A DNA stretch of 64,000 bases from Fragilaria crotonensis (lineage: Eukaryota > Bacillariophyta > Fragilariophyceae > Fragilariales > Fragilariaceae). A program made the position numbers and the translations under genes. The notes beneath the pieces were generated by a model, which was not told the DNA's origin, did not search any database, and saw only the letters and a program-made list of their open reading frames with translations. The stretch spans positions 1-64,000 of the forward strand of contig JAKSYS010000049.1 of the NCBI GenBank assembly GCA_022925895.1, in the 5' to 3' direction. The stretch's first letter is position 1; every line of letters starts with the position of its first letter. Positions 32,001-44,813 of the stretch are shown piece after piece.

Positions 32001-34586
32001 AGCTGTCAAGGAAGCAGGTCAGACAATCACTTTCTGTGGAGTCAATGCTCATTTTCAGAATGCTGTGGCAGAAAGAAGGATCAGGACTTTGCAAGACCAA
32101 GCAAGAACTATGTTGATTCATGCTCAGCACAGGTGGCCTAAGGCTATTGATGCACATCTCTGGCCTTATGCTCTCAGAGTGGCCAATGAAATTCACAACT
32201 CTACACCAACAATTGGAAGAGTGGATCACAAGTCTCCCTTTGAGTTGTTTGCAAGGTCTGAAGTCACTCCAAATCTGAATCATTTTCAACCTTTTGATGT
32301 CCTGTGTTTGTCCTCGACAACAAGATGCAATCTGGCCAGAAATTGCCCAAGTGGGAGGTCAGAGCTCGCATGGGATCTACCTTGGCATATCCATGCAGCA
32401 TGCCCGCAGTGTGGCTCTTGTTCTCAACCTCAAGACTGGCCATGTCTCTCCCCAGTTTCATGTCACATTTGATCCCAAGTTTGAGACAGTCAGGCAGTCA
32501 CTGGGCAACCTGTCACCTCCATCAGAATGGCAGAAGCTTTGTGGATTCAAGGCCTCATCACCTTCCAGGCTTCAAGGCATCAAGCAATCAGCTCAAGCTC
32601 AAGGTTTGCAACGTGATGTCCCCTTCATGGAATTTGATCTGGAACCTGGAGAATCGGTCAATGAGGGAGAGGCTCAAGCATCTCAAACACCACTTCCAGT
32701 TTCTGAGGGAGAACAAGGGGAAGAACTTCCTGTCCAATTCAGGAGGTCCCCAAGGCTCAACAAGATCCCAGGGGCTGCATCAACAAAAGTCTCTGATGAA
32801 CCTTCCAGCAAGGCAGGATCCAAGGTCTTTGATGTGTGGCACAACTTTGAAGCCAAGTTGGAGGACAAGCTTCCTTATTATGTGGCCTTTGAAGCTATCA
32901 AAGAGTGGATGGACATTGAGGGAGAGCAGCATCCCATGCTGGCTTTCGCCGCCTCCGCAGATCCCGACACGATGTACTACCATGAGGCCATGAGGGAGCC
33001 AGATCGCGCCGAATTCATCAAGGCAATGGAGAAGGAGGTCAAGAGTCACACCGCGAAGTTTGGGAGTTGGTCCCAAGGTCATCAGTCCCTCCAGGAACCA
33101 AGATTCTTCCAGCAGTGTGGGCCATGAAGCGCAAGCGCAGAATTGCCACAAGAGAAGTTTACAAGTGGAAGGCAAGGCTCAACATTGATGGATCCAAGCA
33201 AGAGGAAGGTGTCAACTACTGGGAAACATTCTCACCAGTGGCATCATGGGCAGCCATCAGGATGGTGCTCATCACAACCTTGATTCATGGATGGCACACC
33301 AAACAAATCGATTTTGTGTTGGCCTACACCCAAGCAGAGGTGGAGTGTGAACTCTACATGGCCGTCCCAAAAGGCTTTGAGGTGGAGGGGACTATGTCCT
33401 CAAGCTGAAGAAGAATCTCTTTGGTCAGAAGCAAGCTGGCAGAGTGTGGAACCAGCATCTGGTGGACAAGCTCAAGGAGGTTGGTTTCATTCCAAGTGAG
33501 ATTGATGAATGCCTCTTCTACAAAGGGAAGTCAGTTTTGTTCTCTACACGGATGATTCCATTCTGGCAGGACCAGATGAACAAGAGTTGGAGGACATTAT
33601 CCAAGAGATGAAGTCAGTTGGCCTTAACCTTACAGTGGAAGGAGACATCTCAGACTTTCTTGGAGTTCAAATTGACAGAGTCAATGCGACCACCTTCAAC
33701 CTCTCTCAACCTCACCTCATCAATGATGTCATCAAAGAGCTCAGACTGGATGGGAAGAATGTGGCAATCAAGAAAACCACAGGAGCTTCAAGCAAGACTC
33801 TCACCAGGCATCTGGATTCTCCACCATTTGATGATCACTTCAATTATCGCCGTGTCATTGGTCAGATGAACTATCTGGAGAAGTGTTCAAGGCTTGACAT
33901 CTCATGTGCAGTCCACCAAGGAGCAAGGTTTGTGTCCAACCCAAGGTTCCAACATGGCAAGGCATTGAAGTGGTTGGGGAGGTACCTGGTTGGTTCAAGG
34001 GACAAAGGCATGATCTATTCCCCAGCAATCAAAGCTTTGATGTCTATGTGGATGCATCATTCACAGGGATTGGGACCCAGAGAATGCAGGATGGGATCCA
34101 GACACAGCAAGGTCAAGAACTGGCTATGTCATCCTTTATGCCTCATGTCCAGTCATATGGGCATCCAAGCTTCAGTCTGAGATTGCTCTATCAACAACAG
34201 AGAGTGAATATTTGGCAATTTCAACAGCCACAAGAGAAGTGCTACCATTGATGGAGTTGGTGCAAGAAATGCAAGAGCATGGATGTGGATTGACAGCGAC
34301 AACACCAAGGCTCCATTGTCGGGTTTTTGAAGACAACAGCGGCGCCATTGAGCTGGCTACAAGCGTCAAGAATCCGAAGATGCGTCCCAGAACGCGCCAT
34401 ATCAACACCAAATACCATCATTTCAGGAACAAGGTTCAAGATGGCACTATTTCTATTCATTCTGTATCAACTGAGGACATGCTTGCAGATATCCTCACCA
34501 AGATCTGCAATGAAGAGACTCACACCAAGTTGCGCAAGCAATTGATGGGTTGGTAATCGAAGGACTTCGTCAAGCGAGTGAGGGAG

Positions 34587-35151
34587 TAAAAGAAAAGATA
34601 CAGTATTGGCGTCTACCGTCGTGGATCATACTCTACCTCTCCTTCCGTCCGTTCGTCAACCAAAGTTTCTGTGAGTCACGGTTCGGTTCTCTTTCGCACG
34701 ATTGAGTCACGCTTCGCGTTCGCGTTCTCGTAAGTGTTTGCGTCATTGTTCTTCGGTCATTGTCGGATGTTCCGCGGACACATAAATGGGAAGCACAATC
34801 GCCAGCCGACATCACAAGAGAACACAAACTGGTGCATCATCAAATCTACATTTTACATGCTTTATATTTCATTATATTCATCTGGGATTCAGTATCTTTC
34901 AACCAACCATTCTACCATGGGATTCTGAAGAACTAACAAAAGAACAATCAAGGAACAACCAGAGAACAGAGAGAACAAGGAAAGTGCAGCTTCAGAGCTC
35001 TCATTCAGTCATTCCAATTTCATTTTCTGCATGTTTTATACATCTCACAATTAGTAAAACAAATTTCTACCAAAGAGTACAAACGCTCCTGCGATAACTA
35101 ATTCGTCGTTAGCCCTTGTTTGCAGTCTCAAACACTGCGAATAAAACTTTA
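34587..35151 (+). repeat. 3' LTR of Copia-A copy 1
   Basis: Direct copy of 28526-29090, preceded by the purine-rich AGCGAGTGAGGGAG and followed by the TTGCT target duplication. Confidence 0.95.
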
Positions 35152-35156
35152 TTGCT

Positions 35157-36556
35157 GACTTCACGCCTCGTGCGGCGCCACGTTGGAATGCAGGGTTATG
35201 ATAAGACACTGCACGCGGTCCGCCTCTGTCCCCAGTGATACTTAGGTCGTGGTGAGTTTCGTCCATATTTATGATACGCCGTTCAGTGTCTTTGCGAAAC
35301 AAAACCTCTGACACCATTGCTCCTTTCTCATCCAGGACTTCCTCATCAATAACTAAACCAGTGTTGATCAAGTCCTGTTTCGCATCGTCAAACCACTGGT
35401 TCAGATTGTCATGTGTCGTCCATTGTGCTCTCGCATCCTCAACCGTGAGCTTTGTCGCAGCTTGGAGCAATTCTGGGAATACCTTTCGGACTTTCCGCCA
35501 TACTCCTTCAACAGTGTACCTCGCCTCGTGCTCTGTACCAAGGATTGAGGCTCCAATCAAGCGCTTGAAGTCTTTTCCCTTTAACTCGCCATCTCCGACT
35601 TGACTGACCTCCGCATGCGTTGCCACCAACTGTAAGAACTTGCCTGGGATATTCGGTTCGGGACCCCTTGACGGTGGACTCATTCCAGCACGACCATCCT
35701 TTGCCGCTTGGTACACAGTGCTTCTTGCCAAGCGCTTCGCCCCGTCCAGCTTGAAGTCTTGATTGAGCCTGTTGCAAATGGTATTGACTGATTCACCTCG
35801 AGCATTCGCTACAATGAGGTTGGTTGCATCCTTGAATGCTTTCTTGTACCTGCCATCATAGTCAAGCTTGACTCTCTTCGCGTCAAGTCTAGCAATACTT
35901 GCTTGTCTTGAAGATTGTCGCAATTTCTTCGTCGTGATTGTTGTGTCGGAGCCTCCTTCTGCCAATGAAGAATTGATTGTTGTGATGGTGACTGGTGATA
36001 TGTCGTCCCGAGAGGTTGTAGTGCCATTGTCTGGAATTTCTATAATCAACCCAAGTTTCTGCTCTTTCTTCTCGCATTCTCTCCTGATTTCTTTATTGTA
36101 CATTCCGTTCTTCCTTGCTACCTTGATGCAAGAGTACACTGTACTGTTTGGTACTTTCCCATGCAATCCACAACCCCGAAGTGCCATATCAACCGTGATA
36201 CCATTGACAACCACCTGCGGTGATGTTGTCGGAATGAGATTGCGATTTATTTCGTTAGTATGAAATTGCTGTAGGACCAAAATATAATTGTACGACGAAT
36301 TTAATTATTATCACCCCAGCCATTTTGCAATTCACAATGGCAACTTGTCGGGAGCCGGTCTAAATGAAAAACGCACCAACTTGACCACATCTTCGACAGT
36401 GTACTGGATTGTCGGTCTACCATTATTTACTTGTGCCACTGCAGTAGCGGTGTGACCTTTCTTTCTTTTCGTTGACATGTTCCAGTAATTAGCATTGAAA
36501 TTACGAAGTAAAATGTCATGCGCCAAAAAAAAAGATAATTTTTTCGGCCGCGCCAT
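35157..36556 (-). pseudogene. pogo-like transposase, N-terminal part
   Basis: The frame starts at 36280 or earlier and runs leftward into the Copia insertion at GVKSA. It has a helix-turn-helix-like region (ESVNTICNRLNQDFK...ARSTVYQAAKDG) as expected of CENPB-type N-termini, then RRIINMDETHHDLSITGD with the first catalytic Asp (about 35250-35290). A further frame, 36332-36556 (MARPKK..., with MSTKRKKGHTATA), may be the true N-terminus, joined through an intron, or a separate remnant. The first catalytic residue is intact; the gene is interrupted by the inserted element. Confidence 0.8.
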
Positions 36557-36746
36557 CGTCTTCGGTACACCTTCTCAGCAAGATCGACCTACGGTACCCC
36601 CTATGATTCGGGGTTTAGTACAACTCTCAACTGGGTGATATCATGGATCTTCGTGTACGAATAGATCGTTTTAACTCGTTTCTCAATTAGTCCAGGTACT
36701 CGTCGTAATTTAGTTCGTCCAGGTACTGGGTTTAAACCGGTACTAC

Positions 36747-36918
36747 ATATGCGATTAGGTTTCACCAATTTGACGTCAGCGCGTACCAATCAGGATGCTC
36801 TCAGTATGTTACTGTCTTACTGTAGTACTGTATGTCAGTACGATGAACGTGAAGACATCAGTACTGTGACGTGGGCGCTGAGCGCTGACGTCATATTGGT
36901 GAAACCTAATCGTATATG
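36747..36918. mobile_element. 172-bp MITE with TGACGTCA in both arms
   Basis: Arms of 37 bp (36747-36783 and 36882-36918) match in 35 positions, reading CATATGCGATTAGGTTTCAC inward. Each arm contains TGACGTCA followed by GCGC. The 98-bp core is GTAC-rich with no coding capacity. It lies just outside the right end of the pogo-like element. TGACGTCA is the core bound by CRE/bZIP proteins; whether it acts here is unknown. Confidence 0.8.
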
Positions 36919-36972
36919 CACGTATATGACATATGATGTGTCGGTGCTAGTTAGTGGTTTACTGGTTACAAG

Positions 36973-37149
36973 CGTTTAAGTACGGACGATACGGTACGGA
37001 AACTGCTAGTACAGTAGTAATCAGAGACATGACAGGACGTAGACACAAGTTTTATCGTTTACTACTTTTGTACGCCTCTTGTGTTACTACTTCATCATTT
37101 ACCTCATCCCACCAAGGCAAGAGTCGGCCATTACGTACGCATTTGAACG
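36973..37149 (+). repeat. 5' LTR of Copia-B
   Basis: 177 bp, repeated directly at 43303-43479 with a handful of differences; followed by GGTTTATCAGACCC, a primer-binding-like sequence. Confidence 0.85.
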
Positions 37150-40100
37150 GTTTATCAGACCCAAACGAAGGGCAAAAGAAGGAGAAAGAAGGAGCAAGTG
37201 AGGCATAAGCGGCGGGCACAATTCTCATGGCCATTGCCAATTTCGTACCTCGACCTCCATGCAAATTCGTTGCACTTTCGAGAGTTACCAAAAATATTTA
37301 TACTGCAGCCTGCAGCGGAATCCGTAGAAGCGTATCATACGCTGCTCCTCGATATGTACTTGAGGTACTCGATATACGCTGTTCGTACTAACTTGTTTGG
37401 CCACATGGCGGGCGTCAGCGATCGGTTCTGTTTGCCCACATTCTATAATTGGCCGTTGGCCCCGTGAGGCACCGCACGATGAGGTCAGGACTGATCACCC
37501 CGTACCGACCGGAATGTGACCCGCCTCACACCTTACCCATAGTGGTATGGCCCGGAAGACAAACACAATGTACACTTCGGTGCTAACTCGAACGATGTTC
37601 ATACGCAGATGGATGCTGAACCTGTTGTTGCCGCAGCTGTTGCTGAACCGGTACCACCAAACCCTGTCCATGAAGTACTTACCATTTGTGGTATTGCAAA
37701 CAATGCCGCTAATCGCAAAACTTTTATTATCATTGAGGGACTTGACTCCGTGGAAGCTTTTGCCTCCATGAACAGTGACTCCAATGTTTTGCAGAGGGCT
37801 AAGCAGATGGCCTCTAGGCCGACTGCTACTGGGAGGGTAATCCTTGGAACAATGCAAATCAAAAGGTTTCAGCCTTAGTCTATTGGGTGAAAGACCACGA
37901 CAAGCGCGGCTTACAGGCACAGCCTGAGATGTGGACTCGAGAAGTCATGTTGGCAGCAATGGCGAGGAAGGAATCTGACCATAACCTTGATAAGGTTGAC
38001 ATTGACATCATTGACCCCGGCAAGTGCCAGACCGATGCCGGTTGGGATAACTGGCAGATTGGCTTTGTGAACAAGCTAAGAGCAATTATGGGAGCTGCAA
38101 AGGTCCCGATTTACTATATTGAATGTTATGAATGGGATTACACCGACGAGTTGTTTCTCAATGATGACGAGATGAGACGCTTCCAGATGCCACTAGAAGG
38201 CGAAAACTTTAAGAACTGGTATTCCAGATACTGAAATCGGCTAGTATTAAGTCCGATGCTTGGACATGGATCCAAAGCTACGATCGCACTGCGAATGGCG
38301 GGAAAGCATGGTTGGCGCTTGTTGCGCATTACGATGGCACAGGAGAGTTAAACAAACGCGTTGAAAAGGCTAAAGAGGAGATCTCTCGCTTGCATTATAG
38401 GGACGAAAGGGTGTTCCCGTTTGAGAAATTTGTCACCAAGATCAGGAAAACTTCCATGTATTGTCAAAAGATAAGAGCGAAGAACTAACCAAGAAACAAA
38501 TGGTTGACAAGATGCTTCTGGGTGTCCGTTCTACGGACGCGAGTATCACGTCCGCAAAGGTCAACGTCTATCAAAACTATCGCGCTAACTTTGATAAGGC
38601 CGTGGAGTTTATGTCCGGGCTAATCTCGAGCAGCATTCATGCTGCAGCCCAGCTGGATTATAGCAATCGAAACTCAGGCAACAAACGCCGATATGTAAGC
38701 GCGGCAATAAGATCCAATGATCAGGCAGCGCGGCTGCCGTGGCAGGGCCCGTCAAGGCGGCGGCAGTAGTGGCCAACGTGGTGGTCGCAGCAATGGCCGG
38801 GGACGAGACGGTTGCGGACGTGGGCGTGGCAACGAACGCCGATCATATGCGAATAACGTCGATATCACTGACCCTCACCGGAATTTCACTTCCGATGAAT
38901 GGGAGCGTCTAGGCTCTATGCTGCGCTCATATGTCATACAGTTGCGAGAAGGCGGCCGTGGTGGCCGCGGAAGGGGCGACCAGAGTTACCAAGGGAGCGA
39001 TCAAACGGCTAGCAGTGTATCTGCAGCAAACCCGAACTCTAACGAGGCCACTAACACATCTAATGCGCCGGGCGACCATTCGGTTGTGCCCGACATAACG
39101 GAGCGTGGCTCTCAAAACGGTTGTAGCTTCGGCCGCGGCGCGAACAATACCTGACTCGAGGAGGCCAATGGCGCACGTCAAACTCAGGCACACGCGTTGA
39201 TTTCAAGTGCAAGGCGCACGGGCTCCACACATCATAATCCCAAGGAATCTACTCCTGGCAACATTGCCATCAATGAGATTGATAACCACGCCGACACTAC
39301 GTGTGCTGGACCGAATTGGCGCTTGATCGAACTTTCTGGCAAGTACTGCAATGTCTCTCCCTTTTCTGCGGAGTATCAACCGAAACCAGACATCCCGATT
39401 GCGAAGTGTGCCACAACGTACACGTGCCCCACAACCGGCGACTCTGTCGTCCTGGTCGCTGACCAAGTGCTGTGGTTTGGCAACAACTTACACTGCTCGC
39501 TCCTTAATTAACCCACATCAGATTCGGGCTCATGGCTACGGCGTCTGTGACGATCCGTGGGACCAGCACCGGCCACTTGGCCTTGATTTGGAATCTATTT
39601 TTGTTCCTCTAACCGTTTCAGGACCGAATCTTTCATTCGAGTCACGCGTCCCAACTGATTGGGAAATGTAGAATCTACCGATTGTCGAAATTACTTCGCC
39701 GACTTGGAATCCCGCGGACATGCACCTGTCTGCACCGTGTCGGAATCCAAGAATGCGTGTTGTCGACTGTATATCGACCGCTGCTGGACGGGATACATGG
39801 TCCCATTCAACCGCACCCCCGACGGCAATCTTCCCCACTTCTGACCCGCGTTGCGTGTCCTCTTTGTATGCGAATACTATTCTCGTGCCCTCTGCACTTA
39901 CGGGGTCGCACGGTGGGATAAGCACAACGTTCACGAGCGAACGACACTCGACTGTAACCTTTGAGAACCTAAGTCGCAAATGGAATATTGGCCCCGAGAC
40001 GGCCAAGCGAACTCTTCAAGTAACAACCCCGCGCGGAGTAAGAACGGCCACCCGTTGCATCGAAGATATCGTGTTGATCACTTACACCTGAACCGGCGAC

Positions 40101-43100
40101 GCCTAAACGGGGACTGGTTCACTGATACCTTATATTCGAAGGTTACATCAATCCAGGGTAACACGTGTGCACAAGTATTCACTAACGGATTGTTCACCAC
40201 TGTTCACCCTCTCCATTCAAAAGCGAGAGTCGCTCAGGCGTTGACCGAATTTGCCGACGATGTTTTCATTCCCGACTCAGAAATCGGCGAGCTCAAGAAG
40301 CGATGGAGGAATCGCATGCTCAAGCGGAAAGTTCCACCTTGCCTGTGGGATTACAGTCTGGTCTATGAGACCAACATTCTGAACAGAATTCCCCGCGGCC
40401 AACAACTGCGAACCGGGATTGAAATTGTCACCGGCGAGGCACCAGACATGTCCGAGTGGATCGACTTTGAGTTTTACAATCACGTATGGTATTATGACCA
40501 GAAGAAAATCGAAATCGACGGCACCGGGCAACGTCTCGCGCGATGGCTCGGTGTTGCCCTCCGGGTCGGGAGCGACCTATGCTTTTGGTTGCTACTTGAG
40601 TCTGGCAAAGTGATTGCCCGAACTACGGTACAACACGTCGTACGTGACGACTACCTGAACAATGACGTCAAAAGCGAAATCGAGAGTTTTGACCGGTCAG
40701 TTGACGAGCGGCTGTCGGATCAGAACTTTATGGCCGATCCAGCCGACGGATTTTATATCCAAGACAAATTCAACGAGGTGCCAAGTGGCACGGTACGCAC
40801 CGAAGAAGATTATGGTGATATCATGGATACCCCTGATACGTTGGATGCCGATGACATCAACGACGACGTGATTGACAAGTACTTGAATGCAGAACTAATA
40901 TTCAATGTCGGTACCGGCAGCTCGCGCAAAGGCCGCGTGGTCAAACATGCAAAGGGTACCTCTGGCGAACCGATTGGTCGCGCACATTCCAACCCCCTGT
41001 TCGATACTCGAGAATACGTTGTTGAGTTCACCGACAGATCCACTGAGAACTACTTCGCAAATGTGATTGCAGAGTGCATGTATGCACAGGTTGACTCTGA
41101 AGGAAATCAGTATCAATTATTGAGCGAGATCACCGACCACAGGTCTGACAACTCGGCGATTCAAATCGCAGATGGATTCACCACAAGTTGTAATGGAAAT
41201 CGTATCCCAAAATCGACGACCCGAGGCTGGTCTCTTTTGGTCTCGTGGAAGGACGGATCTTCGGACTGGTTACCACTGAAAGATTTGAAAGACGCCTATC
41301 CCGTCCAAGTTGCAGAATATGCAGTGGAGCCAGTGTTCAACTGGTGGGTACATACGGTACTGCGAAAGCCAAACCGCATTGTTGCGAAGGTCAAGCGCTA
41401 TTGGCAAATGACTCACAAATTTGGCATACGTGTGCCAAAGACTGTCGAAGAGGCTCTGACAATTGACGAAGAGACGGGAACTTACTTATGGCGCAAGGCC
41501 CTAGTAGGCAAGGAGATGACAAAGGTGAATGTCGCGTGGAAAAGCGCTGACGGAATAACCCCCGCGCAAGCACGAACCGGGAAGGAACCATTGATGATTG
41601 GCTTTCAAGAGATCCATTGCCATGTGATATTTGACGTTAAGATGGATTTCACCCGAAAGGCAAGGTTCGTTGCCGAAGGGCATACAACCAACACGCCAGG
41701 ATCAATAACTTACTCCAGCGTCGTGGTGTCACGCGACAGTGTGCGACTGGCATTCCTAAGTGCTGGTCTGAACGACCTCGATGTGCTGGCAGGAGATGTA
41801 ACCAATGCATAATAAATGCATCGTGTCGTGAGAAGATTTGGTTCGAGGGCGGCATTGAAACTGGCGAAGACCGAGGCAAAGTCTTGATTGTAACGCGTGC
41901 CTTATACGGTCTCAAATCATCTGGCGCCGCCTGGCGTGCAGACTTGGCGGCAACGCTGTGTCAAATGAACAACTTTACGTCAACACAGGCAGATCCAGAC
42001 GTATGGATTCGGAGTGCCGGAACGCACTATGATATGGTGCTGGTATATGTCGACGACATCCTGATATTTGCGAAGGAACCGAAACAGACGATGGATGAGC
42101 TGGGCAAGTTGTACGAACTCAAGCCAGAGAGTGTCCATGAGCCCAATATATATCTCGGAGCCAATATGGAAAAGGTCCAATTGCCGAATGGTAAAGTAGA
42201 ATGGGCCATGGGCAGTAAGACTTACCATGTCAAGAACGCCATCAAAGTTGTTGAAGCATTAATCACAGAAGACGATCCGGAAGCAAAGCTGAAGTCAACA
42301 GCGCGGAATCCATTCCCCAGCGGTTACAAACCTGAGCTGGATTTAACACCCAAACTTAATAACAAAATGGGATCGCGTTTCCTCCAATTGATTGGAATAC
42401 TGCGATGGGCAATTGAACTTGGACGTCTCGACATATTTGTCGAAGTGTCGCAATTATCCCAACATCAGGCACTGCCACGGCGCGGTCACCTTGAGGCATT
42501 ATACCACATCTTTGCATATTTGAAGAAGCATGAGAACGGCGCCCGAATTGTTTTCGATCCGAAAACCCCTGAAATCGATGAACGTGTGTTCAATTCTGAC
42601 GCTGATTGGCGAGGCAGACTTTTACGGGGACGTATGCAAGGAACTACCACCAAATATGCCAGAACTAAAAGGTAAACGTGTGAATATATCATGTTTTGTT
42701 GATGCAAATCACGCCGGAAATGTCATTACTCGAAGATCGCACCATACTGGGATTATAATTTACGTCCAGAATGCACCGATAATTTGGTGTTCGAAACGAC
42801 AACACCGTCAAATCCTCCAGTTTTGGAAGTGAATTTGTTGTGCTTCGAGCCGCAAAGGATATGCTTGTCGCGTTGCGATATAAGCTTCGAATGTTTGGCG
42901 TGCCCATTGATGGTCCGGCCAATGTATTCTGTGACAATAACGGTGTCGTGAAGAATACGACAATTCCTGAATCAATGCTTGCGAAGAAGCACAATGCATT
43001 CAATTATCATGCAGTACGTGAGGCTGTTGCCGCAAAAATCATACGTGTGGGAAAAGAAGACGGCATGACTAATTTGGCCAACCTGCTATTTACGAAGGTA

Positions 43101-43302
43101 CTCACTGCAGACCGGCGCCGAGCATTATGCCGTCACATCATGTATTGAGGATGGCATGCCCCGGGTTATCGACCGTCGCGTGGGCGAGGTTGTTAACCTC
43201 CTGGAGCGGATGAAGTCCGCGGGCTTTAATAACAGGTCGTGGAGGACAAATCGGGAGTAGAATTAAATCATTCCGTCACGAGAACTCATGATTTACGGGG
43301 AC

Positions 43303-43479
43303 CGTTTAAGTACGGACAATACGGTACGGAAACTGCTGGTACAGTAGTAATCAGAGACATGACAGGACATAGACACAAGTTTTATCGTTTACTACTTTTG
43401 TATGCCTCTTGTGTTACTACTTTATCATTTACCTCATCCCACCAAGGTAAGAGTCGGTCATTACGTACGCATTTGAACG
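43303..43479 (+). repeat. 3' LTR of Copia-B
   Basis: Direct copy of 36973-37149, preceded by the short purine run ACGGGGAC. Confidence 0.85.
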
Positions 43480-44040
43480 CAAGTGCCTTGTGCCTTGCAT
43501 ATAACATACAACATACAACATACACCTTCTTGTAACCGAGTTGTAGGATCCAATTAACTGGCACTCTAATTTTGTCATCATACGACATTCTACATGTCAA
43601 ATTAAAATCCTCCTTAATCAAAGAATGTGTTTCTCATCTCACAAATGTTTTGACATTTCTTGATCTAATTAGTTATGCTTCTTGTTTGTCTGTGATGTGA
43701 AATAAGGAATCTGTTCAATGTCACATGAATATTTTGAGGTATCCTTGTTTGATTTCCTTAGGTGGATAAAAAATTAGGTTTTTTATAGGATTCCCTCAGA
43801 AAGGTTGCGTCAGAATTTCTGCAAAATATTCTAAATAGATACTGGAGACTTTAATCTTTTGAGGGGATTTCTTTTTGGACAGGACAGCAGTTTCGGCCAC
43901 ACCGACTTGAGCAAAGAATGGCCACCATCCTTTTCCAAGGCCGGACGGCCGTGACCACGGCCAGGATTTCAATCCTGGATGTCATGTGTCATGCCGTACT
44001 GCTCCAGACTCCAGACTCATGAAACGGCCTTTTTTGTTTA
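43480..44040. other. Intergenic DNA
   Basis: Begins with a short ACATACA microsatellite (about 43503-43524). The rest is AT-rich and then GC-richer with no gene, RNA or repeat that I can support. Confidence 0.5.
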
Positions 44041-44810
44041 GGCCGGTGCTTGCAGCGAACGAAACGTTTTCAGCAGAACGGACGTCCCGTTCTGTTCTGT
44101 GAAAACGTGAAAAATGGTCCTTACAGGCGTACTCCCTAGAAATAACCACAAAACCGCAGAATCGGAGAGCATTTTATATACTATTCTGACATGTATAAGT
44201 GTAAAAGAAATCAGGCGTTGAATGTAGTTGCGTTAAAAATGTACTAGCTAAAGGTATAATGTGGATCAGTCGTCTTGTTTGTCGCTTGTCACGTCGTTCG
44301 TCGAACAAATTTGCTGCCATGAGCAAATGGGCCAAAAAACCGCAAGTAGCATTCGACAGACATGCCGCGCGGCTCGTGAAAGAAAGGCAGGCGCTCGTTT
44401 CGTTCGGATGCTACGATTCGCCGTCTCGGATCAAACGACGAGCTTCTCTATCGGATGCGGTTATCGGTGACAATCAGATGAGTTCCGAAGACAAGAATAG
44501 CCGCCTGCCCGCGCACCGCAACTCACATTGTACTCCATTGGCACGGCGTACTGTAGTACCACACCACATTTAGTCCGAGTTCTAATTACGTAGCACTTCA
44601 TACACAAACTCGGTTGTTGCGTTTCGTGAGAACCCGGCTTTCACACAGAACGCCCGCGGTGTTCTGTGCTGGTTTCGATCAAAAGTACCCGGATTCCCGA
44701 AACGCGCACGCCATTCGGGGGCAGTTTTGGGGGCTGTAGGGACCATTTTCCCCCAGAATAGACGCGGCGTTCTGTTTTGCGGGACATTTCGTTCGCTGCA
44801 AGCACCGGCC
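44041..44810. mobile_element. Harbinger-like non-autonomous element
   Basis: A 24-bp inverted repeat starting GGCCGGTGCTTGCAGCGAAC lies at 44041-44064 and complementary at 44787-44810. TTA flanks both sides (44038-44040, 44811-44813), as expected of the 3-bp TWA target of PIF/Harbinger. The interior also shares TTCTG/GAACGG-type subterminal words in inverted order. Frames 44259-44573 and 44261-44470 (plus) show no transposase domain, so mobility would depend on another copy. Confidence 0.7.
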
Positions 44811-44813
44811 TTA

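Larger units (their letters stand above)
28526..35151 (+). mobile_element. Ty1/Copia LTR retrotransposon, Copia-A copy 1 (fossil)
   Basis: Full-length in extent: two 565-bp LTRs (28526-29090 and 34587-35151) that look essentially identical, with 5-bp duplications TTGCT (28521-28525, 35152-35156). LTRs start TAAAAGAAAAG and end AACTTTA rather than TG...CA. Parts in Copia order: gag (about 29228-30430, with a CxxH-type knuckle WCPNHNRWTRH), protease (about 30830-30900, DNCASYCIS), integrase (about 31510-32280), reverse transcriptase (about 33120-33900, YTDDS) and RNase H (about 34040-34550). A purine tract precedes the 3' LTR. The coding region is broken, roughly half a dozen times. Near-identical LTRs mean recent insertion. 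It sits inside the pogo-like transposon. Confidence 0.95.
26710..36738 (-). mobile_element. pogo-like DDE_1 transposon split by a Copia-A insertion
   Basis: A 21-bp TIR beginning GTTTAAACCCAGTACCTGG occurs at 26710-26730 and inverted at 36718-36738, identical in both arms. A shorter GTACCTGGAC motif repeats subterminally (about 26899 and 36690). The transposase runs on the minus strand on both sides of a 6.6-kb Copia-A copy (28526-35151) flanked by TTGCT duplications. Without that insertion the element is about 3.4 kb. The DDE_1/CENPB-like transposase places it near pogo/Tigger. A TA target duplication is not clearly visible. Confidence 0.85.
36973..43479 (+). mobile_element. Ty1/Copia retrotransposon with short LTRs, Copia-B (fossil)
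   Basis: Direct 177-bp repeats at 36973-37149 and 43303-43479 differ at a handful of positions and are read as short LTRs. GGTTTATCAGACCC directly after the 5' copy resembles a primer-binding site for initiator Met tRNA. Flanks ACAAG and GCAAG match in four of five bases. Parts: gag-like (about 37609-38700, with a Gly/Arg-rich tail to about 39000), protease/integrase remnants (about 39260-40600), reverse transcriptase (about 41600-42300, with YVDDILIF) and RNase H (about 42690-43100, with VDANHAGN). It is broken in several places and moderately old, judged by its LTR differences. It belongs to a different Copia lineage from Copia-A. Confidence 0.88.

Noticed and set aside
43895-43990. tRNA-like segment with a GGATTTCAATCC T-loop resemblance
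   Set aside because: No acceptor or anticodon stem can be drawn and the T-loop lacks GTTC.
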